Source: JBDSEG01 sp039920165 (GTDB lineage: Bacteria > Pseudomonadota > Gammaproteobacteria > Burkholderiales > Burkholderiaceae_C). From it: a stretch of 5,721 bases of DNA. Position 1 is the stretch's first letter; every line of letters begins with the position of its first letter. The position numbers and the translations under genes are program-made. The notes beneath the pieces were generated by a model. It saw only the letters and a list, made by a program, of their open reading frames with translations, was not told the origin of the DNA and did no database searches. Positions 1-5,721 of this stretch are shown here, piece by piece. The stretch is from positions 1 through 5,721 of the forward strand of contig JBDSEG010000076.1 of the NCBI GenBank assembly GCA_039920165.1, written 5' to 3'.

Positions 1-372
1 TTCGGCGAAATCGCCGACTTCGGGGCGCATGACGCAAATGGCGCCGATCGTCTGCCCCTCACGCATCATCGGCACGCTCAGCACGCTGCGGTAGCCGGTG
101 AAGCGGGCGACTTCCTTCGTGCGGTACTCCAAGTCCGACATCGCCAGCACGTCCGGGGCGCTGCGGACAGCGCCATCGCGAACCGCGCGCGCCGTGATCG
201 ATCCGTCGCCGGGTCGCATCGGAAACGCGTTGCGTGCCGCCTCCACACCTGCGGCATTGACGCCGAACGAACTGGCGACCCGGATCCACTCGCCGTCGAA
301 CGTGAACACCATGCCGTAGTCGGCGCCGGTCAGCCGCGCCGCTCGCTGGGCGATGACGTCGAACACCGGCTG
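1..372 (-). other. GAF domain 9 (class B), truncated by the window
   Basis: Residues about 1422-1545. The lead-in is SEVLRVISGSVTDTQPVFDVI, with LTGADYGMVFTFDGEWIRVA, GYRSVLSVPMMREGQTIGAI and VMRPEVGDFAE. The window ends just before the expected final helix, so about 20 residues of this domain, plus everything downstream, are missing. Confidence 0.86.
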
Positions 373-3300
373 CGTATCGGTGACCGAGCCACTGATCACG
401 CGCAAGACTTCCGAGGTCGCGGTCTGCCGCTCAAGCGCCTCCTTGGTCTCGTTGAACAGCCGCACGTTCTCGATTGCGATCACGGCTTGGGCGGCAAACG
501 TCTCGAGCAACTCGATCTGCTTGTCGCTGAACAGACGCACCTCTTGGCGCCAGACCACGATGACCCCGACAACGGCACTGCCGCTGAGCATCGGTACGCC
601 AAGCATCGTGCGATACCCGCCCAGGCGTTGCGAGTCGGCCTGCCGGTAGTCGGGATCGGACAGTGCGTCGGGAACCTGGATCGATGTGCGTTCGAGCACG
701 ACTCGCCCGATCAGGAAGCCGCGTTCGGGCCGCACCCGAATCTTCGCAATATGCGCTTCGAACTCGGGCGATGCGCCCTGCGCCACGGCGAGCCGGAAAA
801 TATCGCCTTCGGGTCGAAAGATGAATCCATGACTCGCGTCACACAGCCGGGTCGCGTTCTCGACCAGGGTGGTCAGCACGCGTTGCAGGTCGAAGGTCGA
901 CTGGCTGATGACTTTCAGCACGCTGGCAATCGCGGTCTGCTGCGTGAGGGATTCCTGAGTTTCGTTGAACAGCCGCACGTTCTCGATCGCGATCACCGCC
1001 TGGTCGGCGAAGCTGCGCAGCAGAGCCATCTGTTTTTGGGTGAGTGCGCCGGGCTGCTTGCGAACGACTGTGATGGCGCCGAGGGCGGCGCCGTCGCGCA
1101 GCATCGGCACGATAGTGACGGCACGAATTCCCGAACTTGCAAAGTGCGCCGCGCCTTCCGCGTACTCGTCGGCCAGGTTGCTCGTGTCGAGCGCGTCGGG
1201 CACGTCCACGATGCGTCCCTCGCGCAGCGCCACCGCATGCAGGAACTCGCGGTCCAGGGGAAACGGAAAGAGCAGGGTCCAGTTGCGCGTGTCCTCGGTG
1301 TCGGCCCCGGCAATGGCCATCATGTGCACCATCCCGTCGACCGGCCGGCTGACAGCCACAGACGCCCCTTCGAACAGGCGCACGCCGCTGCGCACGATCG
1401 CATCGAAGACGGGCTGAACGTCGGTGGGGGACTCGCTGATGACCTTCAGGATGCCGGCGTTAGCCGTCTGCTGTTCGAGCGCTTCCTGCGTCTCGTCGAA
1501 CAGGCGAGCATTCTCCAGCGCGACACCCATGCTGGATGCGATGGTGCTGACCAGACGCAGCTCGGCCTCGCCGAAAGCGCCTGCCCGCTCGTGGTCCTCC
1601 ATCACGATGAAGCCGACCACCCCGCCCGAGCGCACGATCGGCACGCGCATCGCAGACTGGATCGGACGGGGTCCGACCTGCAGCAAGCCGGCTTCCAGCA
1701 CCTCGGCACGGTCGCGGTAGACCACGGCTTGCCGCGTGCGGATCAGCGTATCGACCGGCCCGCCAGCGAGCGGCGCCCGCGGCGGCCGGTTGATGCGCTG
1801 GCCTTCTTCGATCTCGTACAGAAAGTGCACGAGCCCGGCGCCCGCGTCGTACCAGCGAATGCCGATCGTGTCCGTGCGCAGCACTTCGCGCAGCTTGTCG
1901 CCGACGAGTTCGACGATGCCCGCAAACTCGAGCGAGCCGGCGATGCCCTGCTGGATGCTGTTGATCACCGCCAGCTCGGCATTGCGGGCTTCGGTCTCCT
2001 TCAGCAGGCGCTGCGTCTCGTTGAACAACCGCACGTTCTCGATCGCGATCACGGCCTGGTCGGCGAAGGTCTGCAGCAACGCGACCTCGTTCGGGGCGAA
2101 TGTGCCGGGTTCGCGCCGCGTCACGCTGATCATGCCGATCGCATTGCCGTCGCGCAGCAAGGGGCACATGAGCATGCTGCGCCAGCCGCGCGCGCGGGCG
2201 TTGGCGCGCAGGACGGGCGACAGGTCGGGATCGTGCTCGGTATCGCGAACCTGCAGTGTCTTGCCGGCGCGGATCGCTTCGGCGAACGGGTTTTCTGCCA
2301 GCGGGCGAGGAAACGATGTTGCGAGCACCGCATCGCCCTGTGCATCGGTCGGCGTGAACGACACCAGGTGCAGCGTCTCGCCGACGATGCGCAGGACGAC
2401 GGTCGAGAAGCCGTTGACCAGGCGGTTCGAGCTGGCCGCGATCGCATCGAAGACCGGCTGCACGTTGTCGGGCGAACGCGCGATCACCTTCAGGATTTCG
2501 GCCGTCGCCGTCTGGCGCTCCAGCGCCTCCTTGGTCTCGTTGAACAGCCGAGCGTTCTGGATTCCGATCACCGCCTGGTCGGCGAAGGTCTGTACCAGTG
2601 CGATCTCCTTGGCAGTGAAATCGGGCCACTGGCGCGCCGCGAACATGCGCACCACGACGATCGCGCCGATGCCGCGGCCGTGGCTCATCATCGGCGCGAC
2701 GATGCACGAGAAATTGGCGACCGTTGCTGCCATTCGGCGCAGCGGCTCGGGCAGGCCGTGGGCGTACAGCACGTCCGGGTAGTGCACCGTGCGACCTTCG
2801 GCGATGGCCTGCGCGAGCACGGTCTGGCCGACCGGCCGTGGCGCGGGATGTTGGACCCGCCGCTCGCTCACGCCGCGAATCGATTCGAGGTGGACCAGCC
2901 CGGCCTCGTCGACCGTCATCACGCTCAGGTCGGTGCAGGCGATGAGGCGCTCGCAACTGTCGAGGATGCGGTCGAAGACCGGCTGCGTATCGGCCACCGA
3001 GCGGCCGATCACCTGCAGCACCTCGGCCGTCGCGGTCTGCTGCTCGAGCGCCTCGCGGGTCTCGTTGAACAGGTGGACGTTCTGGATCGCGATCAGCGCC
3101 TGGTCGCGTAGCGATTCGGCCAGCGCGCGCTGCTCGGGGCCGAAGGCATTGGGCTTGCGACAGGCGAAGGCGAGCACGCCGAAGCAGTCGCCGTTGCGCA
3201 GGAGCGGCAGGTACAGCGCGCAGTGGATGCCCGCGTTCAGATGCGCGACCCGCTCGTGCGCCGGCAGGTCCAGGCCGGTCCAGTCGGGCAGGTCGAGCGC

Positions 3301-4635
3301 GCGCTTGCCGACGATAGCGCGCGAGACGAAATCGGCGTCCGGATCGATCGGGTGCTCGCCAGTCGTGCCGCCTTCGTAGGGACCGTGCGGTGTTGCGCCG
3401 GCGATGCGCACGTAGTGGTTGCCGGCATTGCGCAGCGCGAGCGCCGTATCGCAGCCGAGCAGGCGCACCGCGGTCGTGACGATCGCCTCGAACACAGGGC
3501 CGACCTCGGTCGGCGACTCGCTGATCACTTTCAGGATCTCGGCGGTCGCGGTCTGCAGTTCGAGCGATTTGCGGGTCTCGTCGAACAGGCGTACGTTCTC
3601 CAGCGCGACACCCATCGCCGCCGCGACGGTCTGCAGCAGGCGCTGGTCGTCGGGACCGAACTTGCGCGCCGGATCGTGGCTGTCCAGCGTGATGCCGCCG
3701 AGCAGCCGGTCGACGGTAAAGATCGGCACCGTCAGCGTGGCCAGGCTCGGTTCGAAGCCTTCCGGTGTGAACAGGCCCCACGCGTCCATCTCGGCGCGGC
3801 TGTTCGCGAGCACCGGCTGGTTGGCGAGCAGGGCGCGCATGAACGCCGTGTCGAAGTTCGGGTTGTAGCTGCGCGGCGCGATGCGCTTGCCGTGCTGCAC
3901 GGCGTACATCAGATGGGCCGCGCCGATTTCGTTGCTGCGCCACATCATGGACAGGTTGTCGCTCCTGAACAGTTCGCACAGCTTGTCGCCCACCAGTTCG
4001 ATGATGGCGCGCAGGTCGAGCGAACCGGCCATGCCCTGCTGGATGCTGCTGATCACCGACAGCTCGGCGTTGCGCTGCTCGGTCTCTTCGAGCAGGCGCT
4101 GCCGGCTCTCCAGCAGTCGCACGTTCTCTAGCGCGAGACCGAGGCTCGCCGCGATCGTCGAGACCAACCGGATCGCATCCTCGCCGTAGGCGTTCTCGCG
4201 CTCGTAGTTCTCGAGCACGATGGTGCCAAGCAGGCCGTTCTTGCCGAGGATGGGAATGAAGGCCACTGACAGCGAAGCGGCGGTATCGGGCAGGTCGCGG
4301 ATGCCGGCGGCGGCCTTCTCGGCCGGGCTGTTCAGCACCACCGCGCTGCGCGTGCGCGCCATCGTCTCGCCCGGCCCGCCGGGGATCTGCGCTACCGGCT
4401 CGACGTACAGCCGCCGGCCGTGCTCGTATTCGTAGAGGAAGTGGATCGTGCGGGTCTGCGGATCGATCCAGCGGATGCCGATATCGTCGGTCGCCAGCAC
4501 CTCGCGCAAGGTATCGCCGACGCGGTCGACGATGCCCTGGAAGTCGAGCGCCGCCGCCATGCCGTGCTGGACGGCGTCGATGATGTCGAGGGCGCGTGCT
4601 CGCGCATCGACGGATGAAAAAGCTGGAGCGGCCAC
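1..4635 (-). CDS. Giant tandem-GAF-domain sensor protein, C-terminus cut by window edge
   Basis: The frame is open from an in-frame TGA (about 4707-4709) to the window edge, giving at least 1545 residues with no frameshift. It contains nine GAF folds, at about residues 14-168, 193-344, 378-516, 550-691, 725-864, 888-1039, 1072-1216, 1248-1387 and 1422 onward (the last lacks its end). Each has the GAF ending of a hydrophobic strand such as VPMLRDGxxIGxI, then a helix such as TFADQAVIAIENVRLFNE. I see no membrane segment, so it is probably cytosolic. GAF domains bind small ligands or mediate dimerisation, and proteins with these linkers are commonly histidine kinases (family knowledge); the output domain here is not visible. 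The GTG at 4633-4635 is chosen because it is the only start codon between the TGA and domain 1 that leaves the domain whole. No clear Shine-Dalgarno precedes it; the next in-frame ATG (4558-4560) would clip the first helix. The ligand is unknown. Confidence 0.93.
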   Translation of the reverse strand, partial: MAAPAFSSVDARARALDIIDAVQHGMAAALDFQGIVDRVGDTLREVLATDDIGIRWIDPQTRTIHFLYEYEHGRRLYVEPVAQIPGGPGETMARTRSAVVLNSPAEKAAAGIRDLPDTAASLSVAFIPILGKNGLLGTIVLENYERENAYGEDAIRLVSTIAASLGLALENVRLLESRQRLLEETEQRNAELSVISSIQQGMAGSLDLRAIIELVGDKLCELFRSDNLSMMWRSNEIGAAHLMYAVQHGKRIAPRSYNPNFDTAFMRALLANQPVLANSRAEMDAWGLFTPEGFEPSLATLTVPIFTVDRLLGGITLDSHDPARKFGPDDQRLLQTVAAAMGVALENVRLFDETRKSLELQTATAEILKVISESPTEVGPVFEAIVTTAVRLLGCDTALALRNAGNHYVRIAGATPHGPYEGGTTGEHPIDPDADFVSRAIVGKRALDLPDWTGLDLPAHERVAHLNAGIHCALYLPLLRNGDCFGVLAFACRKPNAFGPEQRALAESLRDQALIAIQNVHLFNETREALEQQTATAEVLQVIGRSVADTQPVFDRILDSCERLIACTDLSVMTVDEAGLVHLESIRGVSERRVQHPAPRPVGQTVLAQAIAEGRTVHYPDVLYAHGLPEPLRRMAATVANFSCIVAPMMSHGRGIGAIVVVRMFAARQWPDFTAKEIALVQTFADQAVIGIQNARLFNETKEALERQTATAEILKVIARSPDNVQPVFDAIAASSNRLVNGFSTVVLRIVGETLHLVSFTPTDAQGDAVLATSFPRPLAENPFAEAIRAGKTLQVRDTEHDPDLSPVLRANARARGWRSMLMCPLLRDGNAIGMISVTRREPGTFAPNEVALLQTFADQAVIAIENVRLFNETQRLLKETEARNAELAVINSIQQGIAGSLEFAGIVELVGDKLREVLRTDTIGIRWYDAGAGLVHFLYEIEEGQRINRPPRAPLAGGPVDTLIRTRQAVVYRDRAEVLEAGLLQVGPRPIQSAMRVPIVRSGGVVGFIVMEDHERAGAFGEAELRLVSTIASSMGVALENARLFDETQEALEQQTANAGILKVISESPTDVQPVFDAIVRSGVRLFEGASVAVSRPVDGMVHMMAIAGADTEDTRNWTLLFPFPLDREFLHAVALREGRIVDVPDALDTSNLADEYAEGAAHFASSGIRAVTIVPMLRDGAALGAITVVRKQPGALTQKQMALLRSFADQAVIAIENVRLFNETQESLTQQTAIASVLKVISQSTFDLQRVLTTLVENATRLCDASHGFIFRPEGDIFRLAVAQGASPEFEAHIAKIRVRPERGFLIGRVVLERTSIQVPDALSDPDYRQADSQRLGGYRTMLGVPMLSGSAVVGVIVVWRQEVRLFSDKQIELLETFAAQAVIAIENVRLFNETKEALERQTATSEVLRVISGSVTDTQPVFDVIAQRAARLTGADYGMVFTFDGEWIRVASSFGVNAAGVEAARNAFPMRPGDGSITARAVRDGAVRSAPDVLAMSDLEYRTKEVARFTGYRSVLSVPMMREGQTIGAICVMRPEVGDFAE
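475..894 (-). other. GAF domain 8 (class B, most canonical)
   Basis: Residues about 1248-1387. It runs STFDLQRVLTTLVENATRLC, then GFIFRPEGDIFRLA, LGGYRTMLGVPMLSG, VGVIVVWRQEV and the end helix. This closely follows the GAF type I recall from many multi-GAF histidine kinases (FDLQ.VL..LVE.A.RLC and GGYRTMLGVP). It is therefore the best anchor for identifying the family. Confidence 0.88.
988..1422 (-). other. GAF domain 7 (class B)
   Basis: Residues about 1072-1216. The lead-in is GILKVISESPTDVQPVFDAI, matching that of domain 3 (ISESPT shared), with TIVPMLRDGAALGAITVV and the end helix SFADQAVIAIENVRLFNE. The central part (GADTEDTRNWTLLFPF) is specific to this unit. Confidence 0.84.
1519..1974 (-). 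other. GAF domain 6 (class A)
   Basis: Residues about 888-1039. The lead-in is LAVINSIQQGIAGSLEF, followed by VGDKLREVLRTDTIGIRW, HFLYEIEEGQRI and PIVRSGGVVGFIVMED, ending VSTIASSMGVALENARL. It is the closest match to domain 1 in both pocket and end helix, and it interrupts the run of class B domains. Confidence 0.86.
2044..2463 (-). other. GAF domain 5 (class B)
   Basis: Residues about 725-864. The lead-in is AEILKVIARSPDNVQPVFDAI, with MLMCPLLRDGNAIGMISV and the end helix TFADQAVIAIENVRLFNE. The linker that follows (QRLLKETEARNAEL) switches to the class A style that introduces domain 6. Confidence 0.85.
2563..2988 (-). other. GAF domain 4 (class B)
   Basis: Residues about 550-691. The lead-in is AEVLQVIGRSVADTQPVFDRI, with a strand GIGAIVVVRMF and an end helix TFADQAVIGIQNARLFNE. 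It carries three cysteines (C561, C567, C644). The middle contains the RPVGQTVLAQAIAEGRTVHYPDV segment, typical of the class B family in this protein. Confidence 0.84.
3088..3504 (-). other. GAF domain 3 (class B), cysteine-rich
   Basis: Residues about 378-516. The lead-in is EILKVISESPTEVGPVFEAI, and the domain ends with the DQALIAIQNVHLFNE helix. It holds four cysteines (C395, C472, C484, C492), more than any other domain in this array. Its central loop (PHGPYEGGTTGEHPIDPD) resembles no other unit. Confidence 0.82.
3604..4059 (-). other. GAF domain 2 (class A)
   Basis: Residues about 193-344. The lead-in is RNAELSVISSIQQGMAGS, nearly the same as that of domain 6, followed by IIELVGDKLCELFRSD. 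It ends TVAAAMGVALENVRLFDE. The middle (LSMMW, HLMYAVQHGKRI) has drifted from domains 1 and 6, so its ligand pocket may differ. Confidence 0.85.
4132..4596 (-). other. GAF domain 1 (class A)
   Basis: Residues about 14-168. It begins ALDIIDAVQHGMAAALDF and contains IGIRW and HFLYEYEHGRR, then FIPILGKNGLLGTIVLEN, and ends VSTIAASLGLALENVRL. By eye it is closest to domain 6, which has the same IGIRW and HFLYE signatures. The helix normally preceding a class A domain is short here, as expected at an N-terminus. Confidence 0.85.
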
Positions 4636-4907
4636 GGTGTCGTTCGGAGCGGATCTCGGCGGCGGTTTCGAGGCTTGGGAAATGTAACGTGGCGAGCCAT
4701 CCGGGTGGACCGCTCAAACGAGGCCCGCCACGTGCAGCCTGCCGACGCCGCGTGCCGGCGCCGACGAGGGCCGTGACGCCTTGCTGACACGCGATGAAAG
4801 GGGCCATCGCGCCGGCGGGCCGGCCCGCTACTGCGGTGGCGCGAACTTTGCGCTATGTTCATGGCCACCTCAAGCAGCGCCCATCCTCACATGCCCACCG
4901 CTCGCTC
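4636..4907. promoter_or_regulatory. Divergent intergenic region between GAF protein and sirtuin
   Basis: These 272 bases separate the two divergent start codons and must hold both promoters if each gene is transcribed from here. I see no strong sigma-70 pair. Weak candidates are TATGTT at 4854-4859 for the plus strand, without a good -35 box, and TTACAT on the minus strand (4682-4687), about 47 bases before the GTG. Reading frames through this region are short and rich in Arg, Pro and Ala, so I do not call a gene. Confidence 0.5.
4815..4828. promoter_or_regulatory. Perfect 14-base GC palindrome, possible operator
   Basis: The sequence gcgggccggcccgc is its own reverse complement. It lies 80 bases before the sirtuin start and about 180 bases from the GAF gene start, flanked by an outer inverted pair cgcgcc (4808-4813) and ggcgcg (4838-4843). 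It could bind a dimeric regulator or form a hairpin in a leader RNA, but in such GC-rich DNA it could also be chance. Confidence 0.25.
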
Positions 4908-5708
4908 ATGCCCGAAGCCGATTCCATTCGACGCGTGAAAGACTGGATCGACGTCGCGCGGCGCGTCGTGGTGCTGACCGGCGCCGGCATCTCGACCGAT
5001 TCAGGCATTCCCGATTTCCGCGGCCCGCAAGGCGTGTGGACCACCAATCCCGCGGCCGAGAAGCAGTCGACGCTACAGAACTACCTGGCCGACCCGCAGG
5101 TGCGCCGTGCCGCGTGGCGCAGCCGCATGGCGCATCCGGCGTGGACCGCGCAACCGAACCGCGGCCACTTCGCACTCGTCGAACTCGAACACCGCGGCAA
5201 GCTGCATGCGCTCATCACGCAGAACATCGACGAACTGCACCAGCGCGCCGGCAACGCCGCCGAGCGCGTCGTCGAGGTCCACGGCACGATGCACCGCGCA
5301 ATGTGCTGGGGCTGCGGCGCGCGCACGCCCATGCCCGAGGTGCTGGAGCGCGTGCGCGCCGGCGAGGCCGACCCGCCGTGCCGCGAATGCGGCGGCATCC
5401 TCAAGAGCGACACCATCTCCTTCGGCCAGGCGCTCGTGCCCGAAGTCATCGCCCGAGCGATGACTGCTGCCGCCGAGGCTGACGTGCTGCTGGCCATCGG
5501 CAGCACGCTGCAGGTGTATCCCGTCGCCGGTGTCGTCGTGGTGGCGAAGGACGCCGGGGCGCGGGTCGTGATCATGAACAACCAGGCGACACCGCTGGAC
5601 GATGTGGCGGATGTGGTCTTGCGGGGGGCGATCGGGGAGGTGCTGCCGGGGTTGTGCGGGGATTGGAGAGCCCGGGCATTTGCCGCACCAGCCCCGCGGC
5701 GAGATTGA
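4908..5708 (+). CDS. Sir2-family NAD-dependent protein deacylase (sirtuin)
   Basis: The 266-residue product is complete and of normal size for a bacterial sirtuin. Such enzymes remove acetyl or other acyl groups from protein lysines, consuming NAD and releasing nicotinamide. Visible motifs are GAGIS (25-29) and GIPDFRG (33-39) in the NAD-binding fold, TQNID (104-108), catalytic His125 in HG, zinc cysteines C133/C136 and C158/C161, FGQ (172-174), GSTLQVYP (198-205) and MNNQ (223-226). GPQGVWT after the PDFRG motif and the NNQ-T segment resemble SIRT6/7-like enzymes; I see no YxxR pair of the desuccinylase (SIRT5/CobB) type, so the subclass is tentative. I chose the ATG at 4908 because the fold begins there; an in-frame ATG at 4794 would add 38 basic residues unlike the family. 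Neither start has a clear Shine-Dalgarno. The last 15 or so residues (RARAFAAPAPRRD) look like a disordered tail. Confidence 0.94.
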   Translation: MPEADSIRRVKDWIDVARRVVVLTGAGISTDSGIPDFRGPQGVWTTNPAAEKQSTLQNYLADPQVRRAAWRSRMAHPAWTAQPNRGHFALVELEHRGKLHALITQNIDELHQRAGNAAERVVEVHGTMHRAMCWGCGARTPMPEVLERVRAGEADPPCRECGGILKSDTISFGQALVPEVIARAMTAAAEADVLLAIGSTLQVYPVAGVVVVAKDAGARVVIMNNQATPLDDVADVVLRGAIGEVLPGLCGDWRARAFAAPAPRRD

Positions 5709-5721
5709 GGGACGAGCCGCC

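Larger units (their letters stand above)
1..2034 (-). repeat. Putative A-B-B-B block, copy 2 (GAF domains 6-9, partial)
   Basis: Residues about 868-1545. It has the same class order as copy 1: domain 6 is class A and domains 7, 8 and 9 are class B. Domain cores have diverged strongly from copy 1, so any duplication is old. The final helix lies beyond the window. Confidence 0.5.
2035..4122 (-). repeat. Putative A-B-B-B block, copy 1 (GAF domains 2-5)
   Basis: Runs from the linker after domain 1 to the end helix of domain 5 (residues about 172-867). It opens with a class A lead-in (RNAELSVISSIQQG) and continues with three class B domains. The second copy begins with the matching RNAELAVINSIQQG lead-in. 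Domain 3 and domain 7, the second members of each block, share the ISESPT lead-in. The block assignment is my inference from linker types. Confidence 0.55.
448..4140 (-). repeat. Recurring linker-helix repeat between GAF units (eight copies)
   Basis: A stretch of about 36 bases encoding the end helix (IAIENVRLFNE or a class A variant) recurs near plus-strand starts 448, 961, 1492, 2017, 2536, 3061, 3577 and 4105. Spacing is 513-531 bases, always a multiple of three. Copies at 961 and 2017 are nearly identical in DNA (shared core gttctcgatcgcgatcac). Copies at 1492, 3577 and 4105 belong to class A domain ends (VALEN/LALEN). Nucleotide identity is much higher in these linkers than in domain cores. 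Confidence 0.85.

Noticed and set aside
487..3111. 874-codon open frame on the plus strand, opposite the GAF gene
   Set aside because: It is codon-aligned antisense to the GAF frame. It stays open because the sense frame almost never uses TTA, CTA or TCA; it stops exactly where the sense strand has a CTA Leu codon (3109-3111). The product is rich in His, Arg, Asp and Gln and has repeats that only mirror the GAF linkers.
448..4140. Regularly spaced repeats resembling an array such as CRISPR
   Set aside because: The repeats are 513-531 bases apart and encode protein linkers in frame. The spacing and the coding nature exclude a CRISPR array.
1460..4807. 1115-codon open frame on the minus strand overlapping the GAF gene
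   Set aside because: Its product is extremely rich in Arg, Ala, Pro and Gly with no domain signature. The overlapping frame on the same strand gives unmistakable GAF domains across the whole stretch, so this is an off-frame shadow of high-GC coding DNA.
4392..4868. 158-codon minus-strand frame with an ATG at 4866-4868 that might extend the GAF gene upstream
   Set aside because: It is in a different frame from the GAF domains. The GAF frame has a TGA upstream of 4707, so joining them would need a frameshift for which there is no evidence; the product looks random.
4781..5482. 233-codon plus-strand frame overlapping the sirtuin
   Set aside because: It is an Arg/Ala-rich off-frame reading of the sirtuin gene, with no start signal and no recognisable family.
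5081..5581. 166-codon minus-strand frame antisense to the sirtuin
   Set aside because: Low-complexity Ser/Ala/Arg/Thr composition, with the sirtuin motifs fully intact on the other strand. No independent support.
5709..5721. Possible terminator after the sirtuin
   Set aside because: Only 13 bases remain, with no hairpin or T-run visible.

Overview
The window is GC-rich and almost fully coding, with two divergently oriented genes around a short intergenic gap (about 4636-4907). Codon choice (G/C at third positions; almost no TTA, CTA or TCA codons) and the GAF linker style suggest a high-GC proteobacterium, perhaps a betaproteobacterium. That placement is a guess: there is no rRNA or marker gene here.

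Positions 4635 down to 1 (minus strand) hold one uninterrupted reading frame of at least 1545 codons that runs off the left edge. It is made almost entirely of tandem GAF sensor domains: eight complete and a ninth cut by the window edge. The domains are joined by near-identical helical linkers (consensus like IAIENVRLFNETKEALEQQTATAEVLKVIS). The linker Asn (ENVRL/QNVHL/QNARL) recurs at residues 171, 347, 519, 694, 867, 1042, 1219 and 1390, a period of 171-177 residues. The domains fall into two classes in the order A-A-B-B-B-A-B-B-B, which suggests duplication of a four-domain A-B-B-B block. No output domain is inside the window. In relatives with these linkers the C-terminus is usually a histidine kinase, sometimes a nucleotide cyclase, so the output must be looked for to the left.

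Positions 4636-4907 are the divergent intergenic region. It holds a perfect 14-base GC palindrome (4815-4828) and only weak promoter-like sequences.

Positions 4908-5708 (plus strand) encode a complete Sir2-family (sirtuin) NAD-dependent protein deacylase of about 266 residues with all catalytic and zinc-binding motifs. Positions 5709-5721 hold nothing recognisable.

A functional link between the GAF protein and the sirtuin is possible because they share an upstream region, but nothing in the sequence proves it. I found no RNA genes, mobile elements or CRISPR arrays. The most unusual content is the very long and very regular GAF array.
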